From Cohnella sp. OV330 (GTDB taxonomy: Bacteria; Bacillota; Bacilli; Paenibacillales; Paenibacillaceae): a stretch of DNA of 64,000 nucleotides. Position 1 is the first letter of the stretch. Each line of letters opens with the position of its first letter. Under the pieces are notes generated by a model, which had not been told where the DNA came from, searched no databases, and saw only the letters and a list, made by a program, of their open reading frames with translations. The stretch covers positions 308,277 through 372,276 of the forward strand of contig NZ_FOKE01000007.1 in assembly GCF_900112065.1 (NCBI RefSeq), given 5' to 3'. A program made the translations under genes and the position numbers. This document shows positions 1-8,376 of this stretch, piece by piece.

Positions 1-21
1 CGATGATCGGAGATCGTTATA

Positions 22-1227
22 ATGATGAAGAAGACGTCCATTGGCATTGTTACTATCGCAGGTATGCTGGCATTATCCGCGTGCAACAGCGGATCGAACA
101 ACGACGGCGCATCGGCTACCGCATCGGCTTCCGTTGCCGCTGCGACGACGGCTGCTTCTCCGGCCTCCGCGTCGGCAAGCGCCGACGGATCCAGCGCGAT
201 ACAGACGGGCACGGCTCAATTGCTCGATCAAACGAAGCAGCTGCAAGGTCTCATCGAGAAGAAAGACGCTGACGGCGTCAAAACCCTCGGCAAGACGATC
301 AACGAAACCTGGCTGTCGTTCGAAAACGCCGTGCGCCAAACGTTCCCGCTCGAGTATACGGACGTTGAAAAATACGAGATGCCGATCTTTTCCGCATCGG
401 CTTACGATAAGATCGATTTCGACGCGCTTAAGGCCAACGCGGACGGCTTGGTCGATGCGCTGACGAAGCTGCAAAGCGCCAAGCCGTCGACGGCGAGCTC
501 ATCCGAGCTGTTGAAGGAAGCCGTCAAAAAATATCAGCAATACGTCGTCGACCAGACGAACAAGCTGACCGATCAGACCCAAGCTTTCGTGGACGCCGTC
601 AAGGCGGGCAACGTAGACGCAGCCAAGGCCGAATACGTGAAAGCGCGCGTATATTACGAGACCATCGAACCGATCGCCGAGAGCTTCGGCGAACTGGATC
701 CGAAGATCGACGCCCGTCTGGCCGACGTGGACGATCCGAGCACCTGGACCGGCTTCCATGAGATCGAGAAGGCGCTGTGGGTCGACAAATCGCTGGCGGG
801 CCAGGATAAATTCGCCGATCAACTCATCGCCGACGTGAAGGCGCTGCAGGCCGAGGTTCAGAAGCTCGAGCTCGAGCCTAAAACGGTCGTCGCCGGCGCG
901 ATGGAGCTGCTGAACGAAGCGGCTACGTCAAAGATTACCGGCGAAGAAGAACTTTATTCGCACATCGATCTCGTCGACCTCGCAGCCAACGTAGACGGCT
1001 CGAAGACGGTTTATCTGTCGATCATCCCGGCGCTGAACGAGAGCAACGTCGAATTGGCCGACAAGCTCGACCAGGCATTTCAGGATATGGAAAAGGCGCT
1101 GTCCGCCTTCATCAAGGACGGTCAGTACGTGGCCTATACCGAGTTGACGACGGATCAGATCCGCGAGATCAGCGACCGCCTCAGCGCGCTGTCCGAGCTG
1201 ATGTCGCAAACCGCCGCCATCCTCTAA
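22..1227 (+). CDS. efeO: EfeO-like iron uptake lipoprotein (imelysin/M75 family)
   Basis: Extracytoplasmic component of an EfeUOB-type iron importer, thought to capture iron for the EfeU permease. The N-terminus is a lipoprotein signal with lipobox L-S-A-C (Cys21), followed by a Ser/Ala/Thr-rich linker to about residue 57. The rest is helical and carries the family motif G-F-H-E-I-E (His246, Glu249), the proposed metal-binding HxxE. The start has a Shine-Dalgarno-like CGGAG about 10 bases upstream; a second ATG follows at 25. efeB follows after 25 bases, so they form one operon; efeU would lie upstream, outside the window. The identification rests on the HxxE motif, the lipobox and the efeB neighbour. 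Confidence 0.9.
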   Translation: MMKKTSIGIVTIAGMLALSACNSGSNNDGASATASASVAAATTAASPASASASADGSSAIQTGTAQLLDQTKQLQGLIEKKDADGVKTLGKTINETWLSFENAVRQTFPLEYTDVEKYEMPIFSASAYDKIDFDALKANADGLVDALTKLQSAKPSTASSSELLKEAVKKYQQYVVDQTNKLTDQTQAFVDAVKAGNVDAAKAEYVKARVYYETIEPIAESFGELDPKIDARLADVDDPSTWTGFHEIEKALWVDKSLAGQDKFADQLIADVKALQAEVQKLELEPKTVVAGAMELLNEAATSKITGEEELYSHIDLVDLAANVDGSKTVYLSIIPALNESNVELADKLDQAFQDMEKALSAFIKDGQYVAYTELTTDQIREISDRLSALSELMSQTAAIL

Positions 1228-1252
1228 ATAACGGAGGGAGCCCAAACTTATT

Positions 1253-2488
1253 ATGGAACCGAACCGGACAGGCATGACGCGCAAGGATTTTCTGAAGCTG
1301 TCGGCCACCGTCGGTGCCGGAATCGCGATCGGTGCCTCCGGCATCGGCGCGATTCTTGGCATTCCCAAGCCGCAAGCGGATCGCTCGAAGGCATCGGCCC
1401 AATCGGAAGAAGACATCGTCCCGCTGTATGCCGATCACCAGCCGGGCATCGTGACGCCGCAGCAGACGTATTTGTACCTGGCGGCGTTCGACATTACGAC
1501 CGGCAGCAAAAAAGACTTGATCGCGATGCTGAAGGATTGGACGAGATTCTGCGATCTGAGCGCGAAGGGCGGGACGATGAGCCTGGGCGACAACCCGCTC
1601 GTGCCGCCGACCGATACGGGCGAAACGCTCGAGCTGCCGCCTTCCAGATTGACGGTCACGCTCGGCTTCGGCCCTTCGTTTTTCGTCAAAGACGGCGTCG
1701 ACCGCTTCGGCGCCGCGAAAGCTTTGCCGCTGCATCTGAAGGATATCCCGCGCATGGCCCGCGAAAATATCGATCCGGACATTTCGGGCGGGGACGTATG
1801 CCTGCAAATCTGCGCGGACGATCAGCAGGTCGCCTTCCATGCGGTACGTAACCTGATCCGGCTGTCGACCGGCCGCGCCTCGCTCAAGTGGATGCAGGAA
1901 GGCTTCGCCAGCGGGACGCCGGGCAAGACGCCGCGCAATTTGTTCGGCTTCAAGGACGGCACGGCGAATCAGCTGCACGACTCGGCGCAAGGCTACGACG
2001 AGGTCGTATGGGCGGGGGCCGACGAGCCCGCATGGATGCGGGGCGGTTCCTATCTGGCTTATCGCAAGATTCAGATGAAGCTGGAGAGCTGGGATCGTAC
2101 ATCGCTCTCCGACCAGGAAGCGACGTTCGGCAGAAGCAAAGTATCCGGCGCGGCTTTCGGCGCGAAGGGCGAATTCGACGCCGTCGACGCCGCCAAGCTG
2201 CCGGAGCATTCGCACGTTCGACTGGCCAAAGACGCCAAGCAGCAGATTCACCGGCGCGCGTACTCTTATACGGATAAAGTGGATCCGCGGACGGGCAACG
2301 TCGATGCAGGGTTGCTGTTCATCAGCTATCAGCGCGATCCTGACCGGCAGTTCGTGCCGATGCTTCGTTTGATGCAGAATAACGATGCCTTGAACGCTTA
2401 TGTTTCCCATATCGCCAGCGCGATGTTCGCCTGCCAGGCAGGCTTGCAGCCCGGACAATATTTCGGACAGCGCATCCTTGAGAGCTAG
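1253..2488 (+). CDS. efeB: EfeB DyP-type heme peroxidase, Tat-exported
   Basis: Dye-decolorising peroxidase of the EfeUOB system. The family binds heme and oxidises ferrous iron at the cell surface. The N-terminus has a Tat-like signal, T-R-K-D-F-L-K near residue 9, followed by a hydrophobic stretch; the second arginine is replaced by lysine. The DyP signature G-F-K-D-G-T is near residue 233 and the C-terminal half has the heme-side H-S-H-V-R-L and the R-R-A-Y-S-Y segment. Its 411 residues match the family. A GGAGG ribosome site lies ahead of ATG 1253. It ends in a strong terminator. Confidence 0.92.
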   Translation: MEPNRTGMTRKDFLKLSATVGAGIAIGASGIGAILGIPKPQADRSKASAQSEEDIVPLYADHQPGIVTPQQTYLYLAAFDITTGSKKDLIAMLKDWTRFCDLSAKGGTMSLGDNPLVPPTDTGETLELPPSRLTVTLGFGPSFFVKDGVDRFGAAKALPLHLKDIPRMARENIDPDISGGDVCLQICADDQQVAFHAVRNLIRLSTGRASLKWMQEGFASGTPGKTPRNLFGFKDGTANQLHDSAQGYDEVVWAGADEPAWMRGGSYLAYRKIQMKLESWDRTSLSDQEATFGRSKVSGAAFGAKGEFDAVDAAKLPEHSHVRLAKDAKQQIHRRAYSYTDKVDPRTGNVDAGLLFISYQRDPDRQFVPMLRLMQNNDALNAYVSHIASAMFACQAGLQPGQYFGQRILES

Positions 2489-2515
2489 CCCGCCATTCGG
2501 CGGGCTTTTTTTATT
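2487..2515 (+). terminator. Rho-independent terminator of efeOB
   Basis: Perfect 8-bp stem AGCCCGCC/GGCGGGCT with a 4-base loop followed by seven T. It begins in the efeB stop codon. Confidence 0.93.
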
Positions 2516-2522
2516 GGGAGGG

Positions 2523-2573
2523 TTGACTCGTCGGCAAACCGTTTGCTATCTTTGTAAATAGTAATAATTACGA
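2523..2573 (+). promoter_or_regulatory. Promoter with Zur box ahead of the zinc GTPase gene
   Basis: TTGACT (2523-2528), 18 bases, then TATCTT (2547-2552) preceded by an extended TG. Just downstream, TAGTAATAATTACGA (2559-2573) matches the Bacillus Zur box TCGTAATNATTACGA at all but one base. Its place over the predicted transcription start fits repression when zinc is plentiful. Confidence 0.8.
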
Positions 2574-2589
2574 ATAAGGAGCGTGTGCA

Positions 2590-3801
2590 ATGCTTAACGA
2601 TCGAATCATTCCCGTTACCGTGCTCAGCGGGTACCTGGGCGCAGGGAAAACGACGGTGCTGAACTATGTAATGAACAACCGGGACGGATTAAAGGTCGCG
2701 GTCATCGTCAACGACCTGAGCGAGGTGAATATCGACGCCGACCTCATCAGGGACGGCGGAGGCGTCTCCCGAACGGACGAGACGCTCGTCGAGATGTCGA
2801 ACGGCTGCATCTGCTGCACGCTGCGCGAGGATCTGCTGCGGGAGGTGGAGCGACTTGCGCGGCTCGAGAAATTCGACTACATACTGATCGAGTCGACCGG
2901 CATCGGCGAGCCTTTGCCTGTCGCGCAAACCTTCAGCTACATCGACGAGGAGCTCGGCATCGATCTGACGAAGCTGTGCCGTCTGGATACGATGGTCACG
3001 GTCGTGGACGCGAACCGCTTCTGGCACGATTATTCGTCCGGCGAGACGCTGCTCGAACGAAGCCAGGCCGCCGGAGAGGACGACGTCAGAGAAGTGTCCG
3101 ACCTGCTGATCGACCAGATCGAATTTTGCGACGTGCTGCTGCTCAACAAATGCGACATGCTGGACGCGGACAGCCTGGACGAGCTGGAGAAGGTGTTTCG
3201 GGCGCTGCAGCCGACGGCGCGGTTCATTCGCGCGACGAACGGCCAAGTCGAGCCTGCCGCGATCCTGAACACCGGCTTGTTCGACTTCGAGCGAGCCAGC
3301 TTGTCGGCGGGTTGGATCCGGGAGCTGGAGAAGCCGCATCATACGCCGGAGACGGAAGAGTACGGGATTTCCTCGTTTGTCTATGAACGCAAGCTCCCTT
3401 TTCACCCGGCACGGCTGATGGCATGGATGTCCGAGTGGCCGACTGAGGTCGTTCGGGCGAAGGGGACGCTATGGCTGGCGACCCGCCACGCGATCGCCCA
3501 GTCGTTCAGCCAGGCCGGCCCGTCCATTCAGGTCGGTCCCGCCGGCTGGTGGATCGCCGCGCTTCCGGAACAAGAGCGCGAGCAGGTGCTCAGCGAGGAA
3601 CCTCATCTGGTGCAAGACTGGCATGCCGTTTACGGAGATCGCGTCAACCGGCTGGTATTGATCGGCATCGAGATGGACCGCCGGGCGCTCGAAGAGGAGT
3701 TGGACGACTGCCTGCTGACGAACGAGGAGCTGGACGCGGACTGGCGGCTGCTCGCCGATCCGTTCCCCCAAGCGCCGGGAGAGCTGTCTGCGCAGGGCTG
3801 A
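2590..3801 (+). CDS. COG0523 zinc-chaperone GTPase (ZagA/YciC type)
   Basis: G3E-family GTPase predicted to deliver zinc to client proteins when zinc is scarce. Walker A G-Y-L-G-A-G-K-T-T lies at residues 14-22. The family's metal-binding C-x-C-C is Cys73-Ile-Cys75-Cys76. E-S-T-G-I-G (switch region) and L-L-N-K-C-D (NKxD) follow, and a CobW C-terminal domain ends the 403-residue protein. The Zur box in its promoter separates it from cobalamin-linked CobW and supports the zinc role, as for ZagA of Bacillus subtilis. It is transcribed alone. Confidence 0.9.
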   Translation: MLNDRIIPVTVLSGYLGAGKTTVLNYVMNNRDGLKVAVIVNDLSEVNIDADLIRDGGGVSRTDETLVEMSNGCICCTLREDLLREVERLARLEKFDYILIESTGIGEPLPVAQTFSYIDEELGIDLTKLCRLDTMVTVVDANRFWHDYSSGETLLERSQAAGEDDVREVSDLLIDQIEFCDVLLLNKCDMLDADSLDELEKVFRALQPTARFIRATNGQVEPAAILNTGLFDFERASLSAGWIRELEKPHHTPETEEYGISSFVYERKLPFHPARLMAWMSEWPTEVVRAKGTLWLATRHAIAQSFSQAGPSIQVGPAGWWIAALPEQEREQVLSEEPHLVQDWHAVYGDRVNRLVLIGIEMDRRALEEELDDCLLTNEELDADWRLLADPFPQAPGELSAQG

Positions 3802-3922
3802 CGGCACAGGGCTGACAGCGTTAGAGGGGCCCAGCGCATCCGCGTATAGGCTGACCGGGATGTCAAGTCATGATATCATAAGGTCAAACGGGCCCGGACA
3901 GGACAGGAAGGATATCGATGCC

Positions 3923-4828
3923 ATGACGCTTCAGCAATTGCGCTATATTATCGAGGTCGCGAACCGCGGTTCGATGAACGAAGCCGCCAAGCGCCTTTTT
4001 ATATCGCAGCCCAGCCTCTCCAACGCGATCAAGGATCTGGAGGAGGAGCTTCGCATCACGATTTTCGAGCGCACGAACAAAGGAATCTCGCTTTCGAAGG
4101 CCGGCGCGGAGTTCCTAGGCTATGCGCGGCAGGTCATCGAGCAAGCCGAGCTGCTGGAAAACCGCTATCTGGGCGCGAAGCCCGCGCCGCAGCATTTCTC
4201 CGTGTCGACCCAGCACTATGCGTTCGCGGTGAACGCGTTCGTCCAGCTCGTCCGCGAGCACGGCCATGACGAGTACGAGCTGGCGCTCCGGGAGACGAAG
4301 ACGCACGAGATCATCCAGGACGTCAAAAGCCAGCGCAGCGAGATCGGCATCCTGTATATCAACGAATTCAACGCCAAAGTCATCAAGCGGCTGCTGCGCG
4401 ATGCGAACCTGAAGTTTACGAGCCTGTTTACCGCCAAGGCGCATATTTTCGTCAGCGTGAACAATCCTTTGGCGAGGCATCCGGTCGTGACGATCGACCA
4501 GCTCGACGACTATCCGTATCTGCACTTCGAGCAGGGCGAGTACAATTCGTTTCATTTTTCCGAGGAGATTCTGAGCACGCTGTCGCACAAAAAAAGCATC
4601 AAGGTGAACGACCGCGCGACGCTCTTTAACCTGCTCATCGGATTGAACGGCTACACGATCTCGACCGGCGTGCTGAGCGCGGACCTGAACGGGAACGAGA
4701 TCATCCCGGTTCCGCTCGCCAGCGAAGAGACGCTGCATGTCGGCTGGATCAGCCATCAGAACGCCGCGCTCTCGAAGCTTGCCGTAGCCTACGTCGAGGC
4801 GCTGGAGCAGGCGATCGCGGTTGAATGA
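3923..4828 (+). CDS. LysR-family transcriptional regulator
   Basis: DNA-binding regulator with the LysR winged helix in the first 60 residues (M-T-L-Q-Q-L-R-Y-I-I-E; later Q-P-S-L-S-N-A-I-K-D-L-E), followed by a substrate-binding co-inducer domain. I chose ATG 3923 because LysR proteins normally start M-x-x-x-Q-L-R-Y and a GGAAGG site lies about 13 bases upstream; an in-frame codon at 3860 would add 21 unlikely residues. The gene sits directly before metE in the same direction, with an inverted repeat in the gap, so a MetR-like role is plausible but only inferred. Confidence 0.85.
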   Translation: MTLQQLRYIIEVANRGSMNEAAKRLFISQPSLSNAIKDLEEELRITIFERTNKGISLSKAGAEFLGYARQVIEQAELLENRYLGAKPAPQHFSVSTQHYAFAVNAFVQLVREHGHDEYELALRETKTHEIIQDVKSQRSEIGILYINEFNAKVIKRLLRDANLKFTSLFTAKAHIFVSVNNPLARHPVVTIDQLDDYPYLHFEQGEYNSFHFSEEILSTLSHKKSIKVNDRATLFNLLIGLNGYTISTGVLSADLNGNEIIPVPLASEETLHVGWISHQNAALSKLAVAYVEALEQAIAVE

Positions 4829-4850
4829 GCCCACGCCCGCATCGGCATCC

Positions 4851-4921
4851 GCTATAGCCGGCGGCTATAGCCGGCAATAGTATATTGAAGTTACGCTATA
4901 CCCGGAAGCCTGTGCTATCTT
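4851..4921 (+). promoter_or_regulatory. metE control region with inverted repeat
   Basis: A perfect 9-bp inverted repeat, GCTATAGCC (4851-4859) and GGCTATAGC (4863-4871) with a 3-base gap, suits a LysR dimer. A further GCTATA lies at 4895-4900. A likely extended -10, TGcTATCTT, ends at 4921 but has no good -35 box, as expected for an activator-dependent promoter. No S-box or T-box leader was seen. Confidence 0.5.
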
Positions 4922-5001
4922 TCAATTAGCAGTCGAAGCGGTCGCCGATAGAACCGGCGAGAGTCGCTTTGCTCCATATTGGAAGGCAGAGGAGAAGGCA
5001 T

Positions 5002-7293
5002 ATGAAGAGCGGCAATCTGGGGTATCCCCGCATCGGGCAAGACCGCGAATGGAAAAAAGCGTTGGAAGCGTATTGGGCCGGCAAGCTGGACGAAGGAACG
5101 CTGCATGCGACGCTCAAGGAAATCCGGCTGGAAAACCTGAGGAAGCAGCGCGACCAAGGCATCGACGTCATACCGGTCGGCGACTTCACGTATTACGACC
5201 ATATCCTGGACACGTCGGCGATGTTCGGCATCGTGCCCGAACGGTTCGGCTACGCAGGAGGCGAAGTCGACCTGCCGACCTACTACGCGGTAGCGCGGGG
5301 CAACCGGGCGTCGGCGGCGAGCGAGATGACCAAGTGGTTTAACACGAACTACCACTACATCGTGCCCGAGCTGGGCGCAGGCGTCAGCCCGCAGCTGACG
5401 GTCAACCGTCCGCTCGAGGCCTATCGCGAAGCCAAGTCGGAGCTTGGAATCGAAGGAAGGCCGGTCGTCGTCGGACCTTATACGTACCTGAAGCTTTCCA
5501 AGGGTTATGTCGCCGAGGAGCTGGATGACTGGATCGACCGTCTTCTGCCGCTTTATGCGCAGGTGCTGCGCGAGCTCGAAGCCGAAGGCGCCCGATGGGT
5601 GCAGGTGGACGAGCCGATCCTGGCGACGAGCTTGACGGAGGACGACCTGACCCGCGTACGGCGCATCTATGATGCCTTGACGAGCGAAGCGCCGGGGATC
5701 CGGATCATGCTGCAGACGTATTTCGAATCGGTCGACGCGTACGGCTTCGTCGTCTCGCTGCCGGTCCACGGCATCGGGCTCGACTTCGTTCACGACGGGG
5801 GCCGCAACCTCGCGGCGGTACGCGAGCAGGGCTTCCCGGCCGACAAGACGCTCGGCGCCGGCCTGATCGACGGCCGCGGCATCTGGAAGGCCGACCTGCG
5901 CGGCAAATGGGCGACGCTCAGCGCGCTACGCGGGGCCGTGCCGGCAGACCGGATCGTCGTGCAGCCGTCGTCGAGCCTGCTGCACGTGCCGGTCAGCGCG
6001 GCGCGCGAGACCGCGCTGCCGGCCGAGCTGCAAGGCGCGCTTGCCTTTTCCGACGAGAAGCTCGCAGAGCTCGTCCTGCTCGCGAAGGCCGGCCGTCAAG
6101 GCGTCGACGCGATCGCCGCCGACCTGGAAGCGGCCGAGCGCAGCCGCGACGCGCTGCAGCGGTCTTCCGCGCGCACGAACGAGCGCGTCCGCGCGCGCAT
6201 GGCATCCCTGGCGTCGGAGCCGGCGGCGCGCGCGAGCGCTTTCGACGCCCGCCGCGCGGTCCAGGATGCCAAGTGGCAGCTGCCGCCGCTGCCGACGACG
6301 ACGATCGGCAGCTTCCCGCAGACGCCTGAAGTGCGCGGCGCGCGGCAGAAATGGCGCAAGGGCGAGTGGTCGCCATCGCAGTACGAGTCCTTCATTCAAG
6401 CGCAGATTCGCGAATGGATCGACATTCAGAACGAGATCGGACTCGACGTGCTCGTGCACGGCGAATTCGAGCGCACCGACATGGTCGAGTTTTTCGGCGA
6501 GAAGCTTGCCGGGTTCGCCTTCACGGCGAAGGGCTGGGTGCAATCTTATGGTTCACGCTGCGTGAAGCCGCCGGTCATCTATGGCGACGTGGAGCTGCCG
6601 GAGCCCATGACCGTCGCCGAGACCGTCTATGCGCAATCGCTGACGTCGAAGCCCGTGAAGGGCATGCTGACCGGACCGATCACGATCCTTAACTGGTCGT
6701 TCGTTCGCGACGACAAGACGCGCGAGGAAGTCGCTTACCAGATCGCGCTGGCGCTCCGGGACGAGGTCGAGGCGCTCGAAGCTGCAGGCATCGGCATGAT
6801 CCAGGTCGACGAGCCGGCGCTGCGCGAAGGATTGCCGCTGAAGCGCGAACAATGGGCGCATTACCTGGACTGGGCGGTGCGCGCGTTCCGCTTGTCCACC
6901 TCGACGGTGAAGGACGAGACGCAGATTCACACGCATATGTGCTACAGCGAGTTCCACGATATCATCGAATCGATCAGCGCGCTGGACGCCGACGTTATCT
7001 CCATCGAGACATCGCGCAGCCATGGCGAGTTGATCGGCATTTTCGAGGAGCATACGTACGACAAGGGCATCGGGCTCGGCGTCTACGATATTCACAGCCC
7101 TCGCGTGCCTTCGGCGGACGAGATGACCCAAATGATCGATCGCGCGCTTCGCGTGCTCGACCCGGGCTTGTTCTGGATCAACCCCGACTGCGGCCTCAAG
7201 ACGCGCGGTCGTACGGAGACGGTCGAGTCGCTGCGACACATGGTGGAGGCGACCGAAGCCGCCCGCGAACGGTATGCGGTCAAGCAGGTTTAA
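5002..7293 (+). CDS. metE: Cobalamin-independent methionine synthase
   Basis: Transfers the methyl group of 5-methyltetrahydropteroyltri-glutamate to homocysteine to make methionine in the cytoplasm. The protein has the two-barrel MetE layout and 763 residues, the usual size. The C-terminal barrel begins around T-T-T-I-G-S-F-P-Q-T and carries zinc ligands in H-T-H-M-C-Y-S-E-F and in N-P-D-C-G-L-K-T-R. ATG 5002 is preceded by GAGGAGAAGG and gives the typical start M-K-S-G-N-L-G-Y-P-R-I-G. A LysR gene lies upstream and a terminator follows. Confidence 0.97.
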   Translation: MKSGNLGYPRIGQDREWKKALEAYWAGKLDEGTLHATLKEIRLENLRKQRDQGIDVIPVGDFTYYDHILDTSAMFGIVPERFGYAGGEVDLPTYYAVARGNRASAASEMTKWFNTNYHYIVPELGAGVSPQLTVNRPLEAYREAKSELGIEGRPVVVGPYTYLKLSKGYVAEELDDWIDRLLPLYAQVLRELEAEGARWVQVDEPILATSLTEDDLTRVRRIYDALTSEAPGIRIMLQTYFESVDAYGFVVSLPVHGIGLDFVHDGGRNLAAVREQGFPADKTLGAGLIDGRGIWKADLRGKWATLSALRGAVPADRIVVQPSSSLLHVPVSAARETALPAELQGALAFSDEKLAELVLLAKAGRQGVDAIAADLEAAERSRDALQRSSARTNERVRARMASLASEPAARASAFDARRAVQDAKWQLPPLPTTTIGSFPQTPEVRGARQKWRKGEWSPSQYESFIQAQIREWIDIQNEIGLDVLVHGEFERTDMVEFFGEKLAGFAFTAKGWVQSYGSRCVKPPVIYGDVELPEPMTVAETVYAQSLTSKPVKGMLTGPITILNWSFVRDDKTREEVAYQIALALRDEVEALEAAGIGMIQVDEPALREGLPLKREQWAHYLDWAVRAFRLSTSTVKDETQIHTHMCYSEFHDIIESISALDADVISIETSRSHGELIGIFEEHTYDKGIGLGVYDIHSPRVPSADEMTQMIDRALRVLDPGLFWINPDCGLKTRGRTETVESLRHMVEATEAARERYAVKQV

Positions 7294-7337
7294 AGGAATG
7301 CATTCACGATTAGTTTAAGGAATGCATTAGCGATTAA
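7291..7337 (+). repeat. Short tandem direct repeat after metE
   Basis: Two imperfect 23-base copies of AAGGAATGCATT...CGATTA lie end to end between the metE stop and the terminator. No function is apparent. Confidence 0.5.
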
Positions 7338-7356
7338 TATGAAGAAAGACGTTTGA

Positions 7357-7385
7357 AGAGAGCGCGACGGCGCTCTCTTTTTTGT
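7357..7385 (+). terminator. Rho-independent terminator of metE
   Basis: 9-bp stem AGAGAGCGC/GCGCTCTCT, loop GACG, then a run of T. Confidence 0.92.
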
Positions 7386-7468
7386 GCTGTAGCGGCAGCG
7401 ACATGCATTGACGGAACTCCCTTCGGATAGCTAAGATGAACCTATTCGACCGATGACGGAGGTAGTTC

Positions 7469-7876
7469 ATGAAGTACGGATGGGCGGTCGGCTTGGCCGG
7501 CAGCGTCGGCGCTTTGCTTCGGTACGAGGCAGGGCAGTGGACGCATTCTTGGTGGCATTTTACGTTTCCGCTAGCGACGCTTGCGATCAATTTGTCGGGA
7601 TGTCTCGTGCTTGGCTGGTTTACGGCTTGGGCGACGACGCGCCCGGGCCTGCCGGAATGGCTGCGGCTTGGGATCGGTACCGGCTTGATCGGCGCGTATA
7701 CGACCTTTTCCACGTTCAGCGTGGAGACGTTGTCGCTGCTTCGCGATGGACGGGCCGGAGAGGCAGCGCTCTATGTCGGCGCGAGCCTGGTCGGCGGGCT
7801 GCTTTTCGCATGGGCCGGCTTCAGGCTTGGCGAGCGACGTCCGGCAGCTAAAAACCGCGAGGCGGTGGGACCGTGA
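7469..7876 (+). CDS. crcB1: Fluoride-specific channel Fluc/CrcB, first subunit
   Basis: Small membrane protein (135 residues, four predicted helices) that exports fluoride. It shows G-S-V-G-A-L-L-R-Y near the start, A-T-L-A-I-N-L-S-G in helix 2 and the pore motif G-A-Y-T-T-F-S-T-F. GGAGG precedes ATG 7469. Its stop overlaps the start of the next gene by 4 bases (GTGA), so the two are translationally coupled, as is usual where Firmicutes carry paired crcB genes that may form heterodimers. I looked for a fluoride riboswitch upstream and could not support one. Confidence 0.92.
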   Translation: MKYGWAVGLAGSVGALLRYEAGQWTHSWWHFTFPLATLAINLSGCLVLGWFTAWATTRPGLPEWLRLGIGTGLIGAYTTFSTFSVETLSLLRDGRAGEAALYVGASLVGGLLFAWAGFRLGERRPAAKNREAVGP

Positions 7877-8235
7877 CGTTCGGGCACGAAGGTTTGGTGG
7901 CGCTGGGCGGATTTTTCGGCGCCTGCGCGAGATATGGCATCGGGTTATGGGGAAAAAAGAGATTCCAAGCAAGACTGCCAGTCGCTACGATGCTTATCAA
8001 TCTATCGGGTTCGTTTCTGCTCGGCATCGTTGCGGCTGCCGGCGGAGCCGAGGTTTCGCTGCTTGTAGGGACAGGTTTCATGGGCGCTTACACGACGTTT
8101 TCTACCTTTAACGCGGAAAACGTTCAGCTATGGCGAAACCGGGCGTGGCGCACGCTGACGGTTTACGTGGCCGGCAGCTATGTGCTCGGCATTGCGCTGG
8201 CATGGGCCGGTTATGCGCTTGGCGGCCTTATGTAA
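7873..8235 (+). CDS. crcB2: Fluoride-specific channel Fluc/CrcB, second subunit
   Basis: Second CrcB protein, 120 residues, four predicted helices. It has F-F-G-A-C-A-R-Y, A-T-M-L-I-N-L-S-G-S-F and G-A-Y-T-T-F-S-T-F-N, the same signatures as its partner. It starts at GTG 7873 inside the end of the first gene. The Fluc channel works as an antiparallel dimer, so the pair could act as a heterodimer or as two homodimers; sequence alone does not decide. Confidence 0.9.
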   Translation: MTFGHEGLVALGGFFGACARYGIGLWGKKRFQARLPVATMLINLSGSFLLGIVAAAGGAEVSLLVGTGFMGAYTTFSTFNAENVQLWRNRAWRTLTVYVAGSYVLGIALAWAGYALGGLM

Positions 8236-8376
8236 GGAAGGGGCTTTGGTCGGGATCGCCGACATTTCTTCTGTTTTGCGGGTATGCACAGCTATGCGCA
8301 CTATTCATAGTTTAGCTTTGGTCCGTGCCGTGCTTTAATGTTGCCGTTCTGATAGATCGACAGAGGAGCGGATGAC

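Noticed and set aside
4829..5001. S-box or T-box leader before metE
   Set aside because: No terminator and no conserved core of either riboswitch; the interval has a protein-type palindrome instead.
7385..7468. Fluoride riboswitch before the crcB pair
   Set aside because: The conserved crcB-motif segments could not be found in order, and the interval is short.
8296..8312. Sequence CACTATTCATAG shared with the region after glpX (35408)
   Set aside because: Twelve bases without pairing or promoter logic; could be chance.
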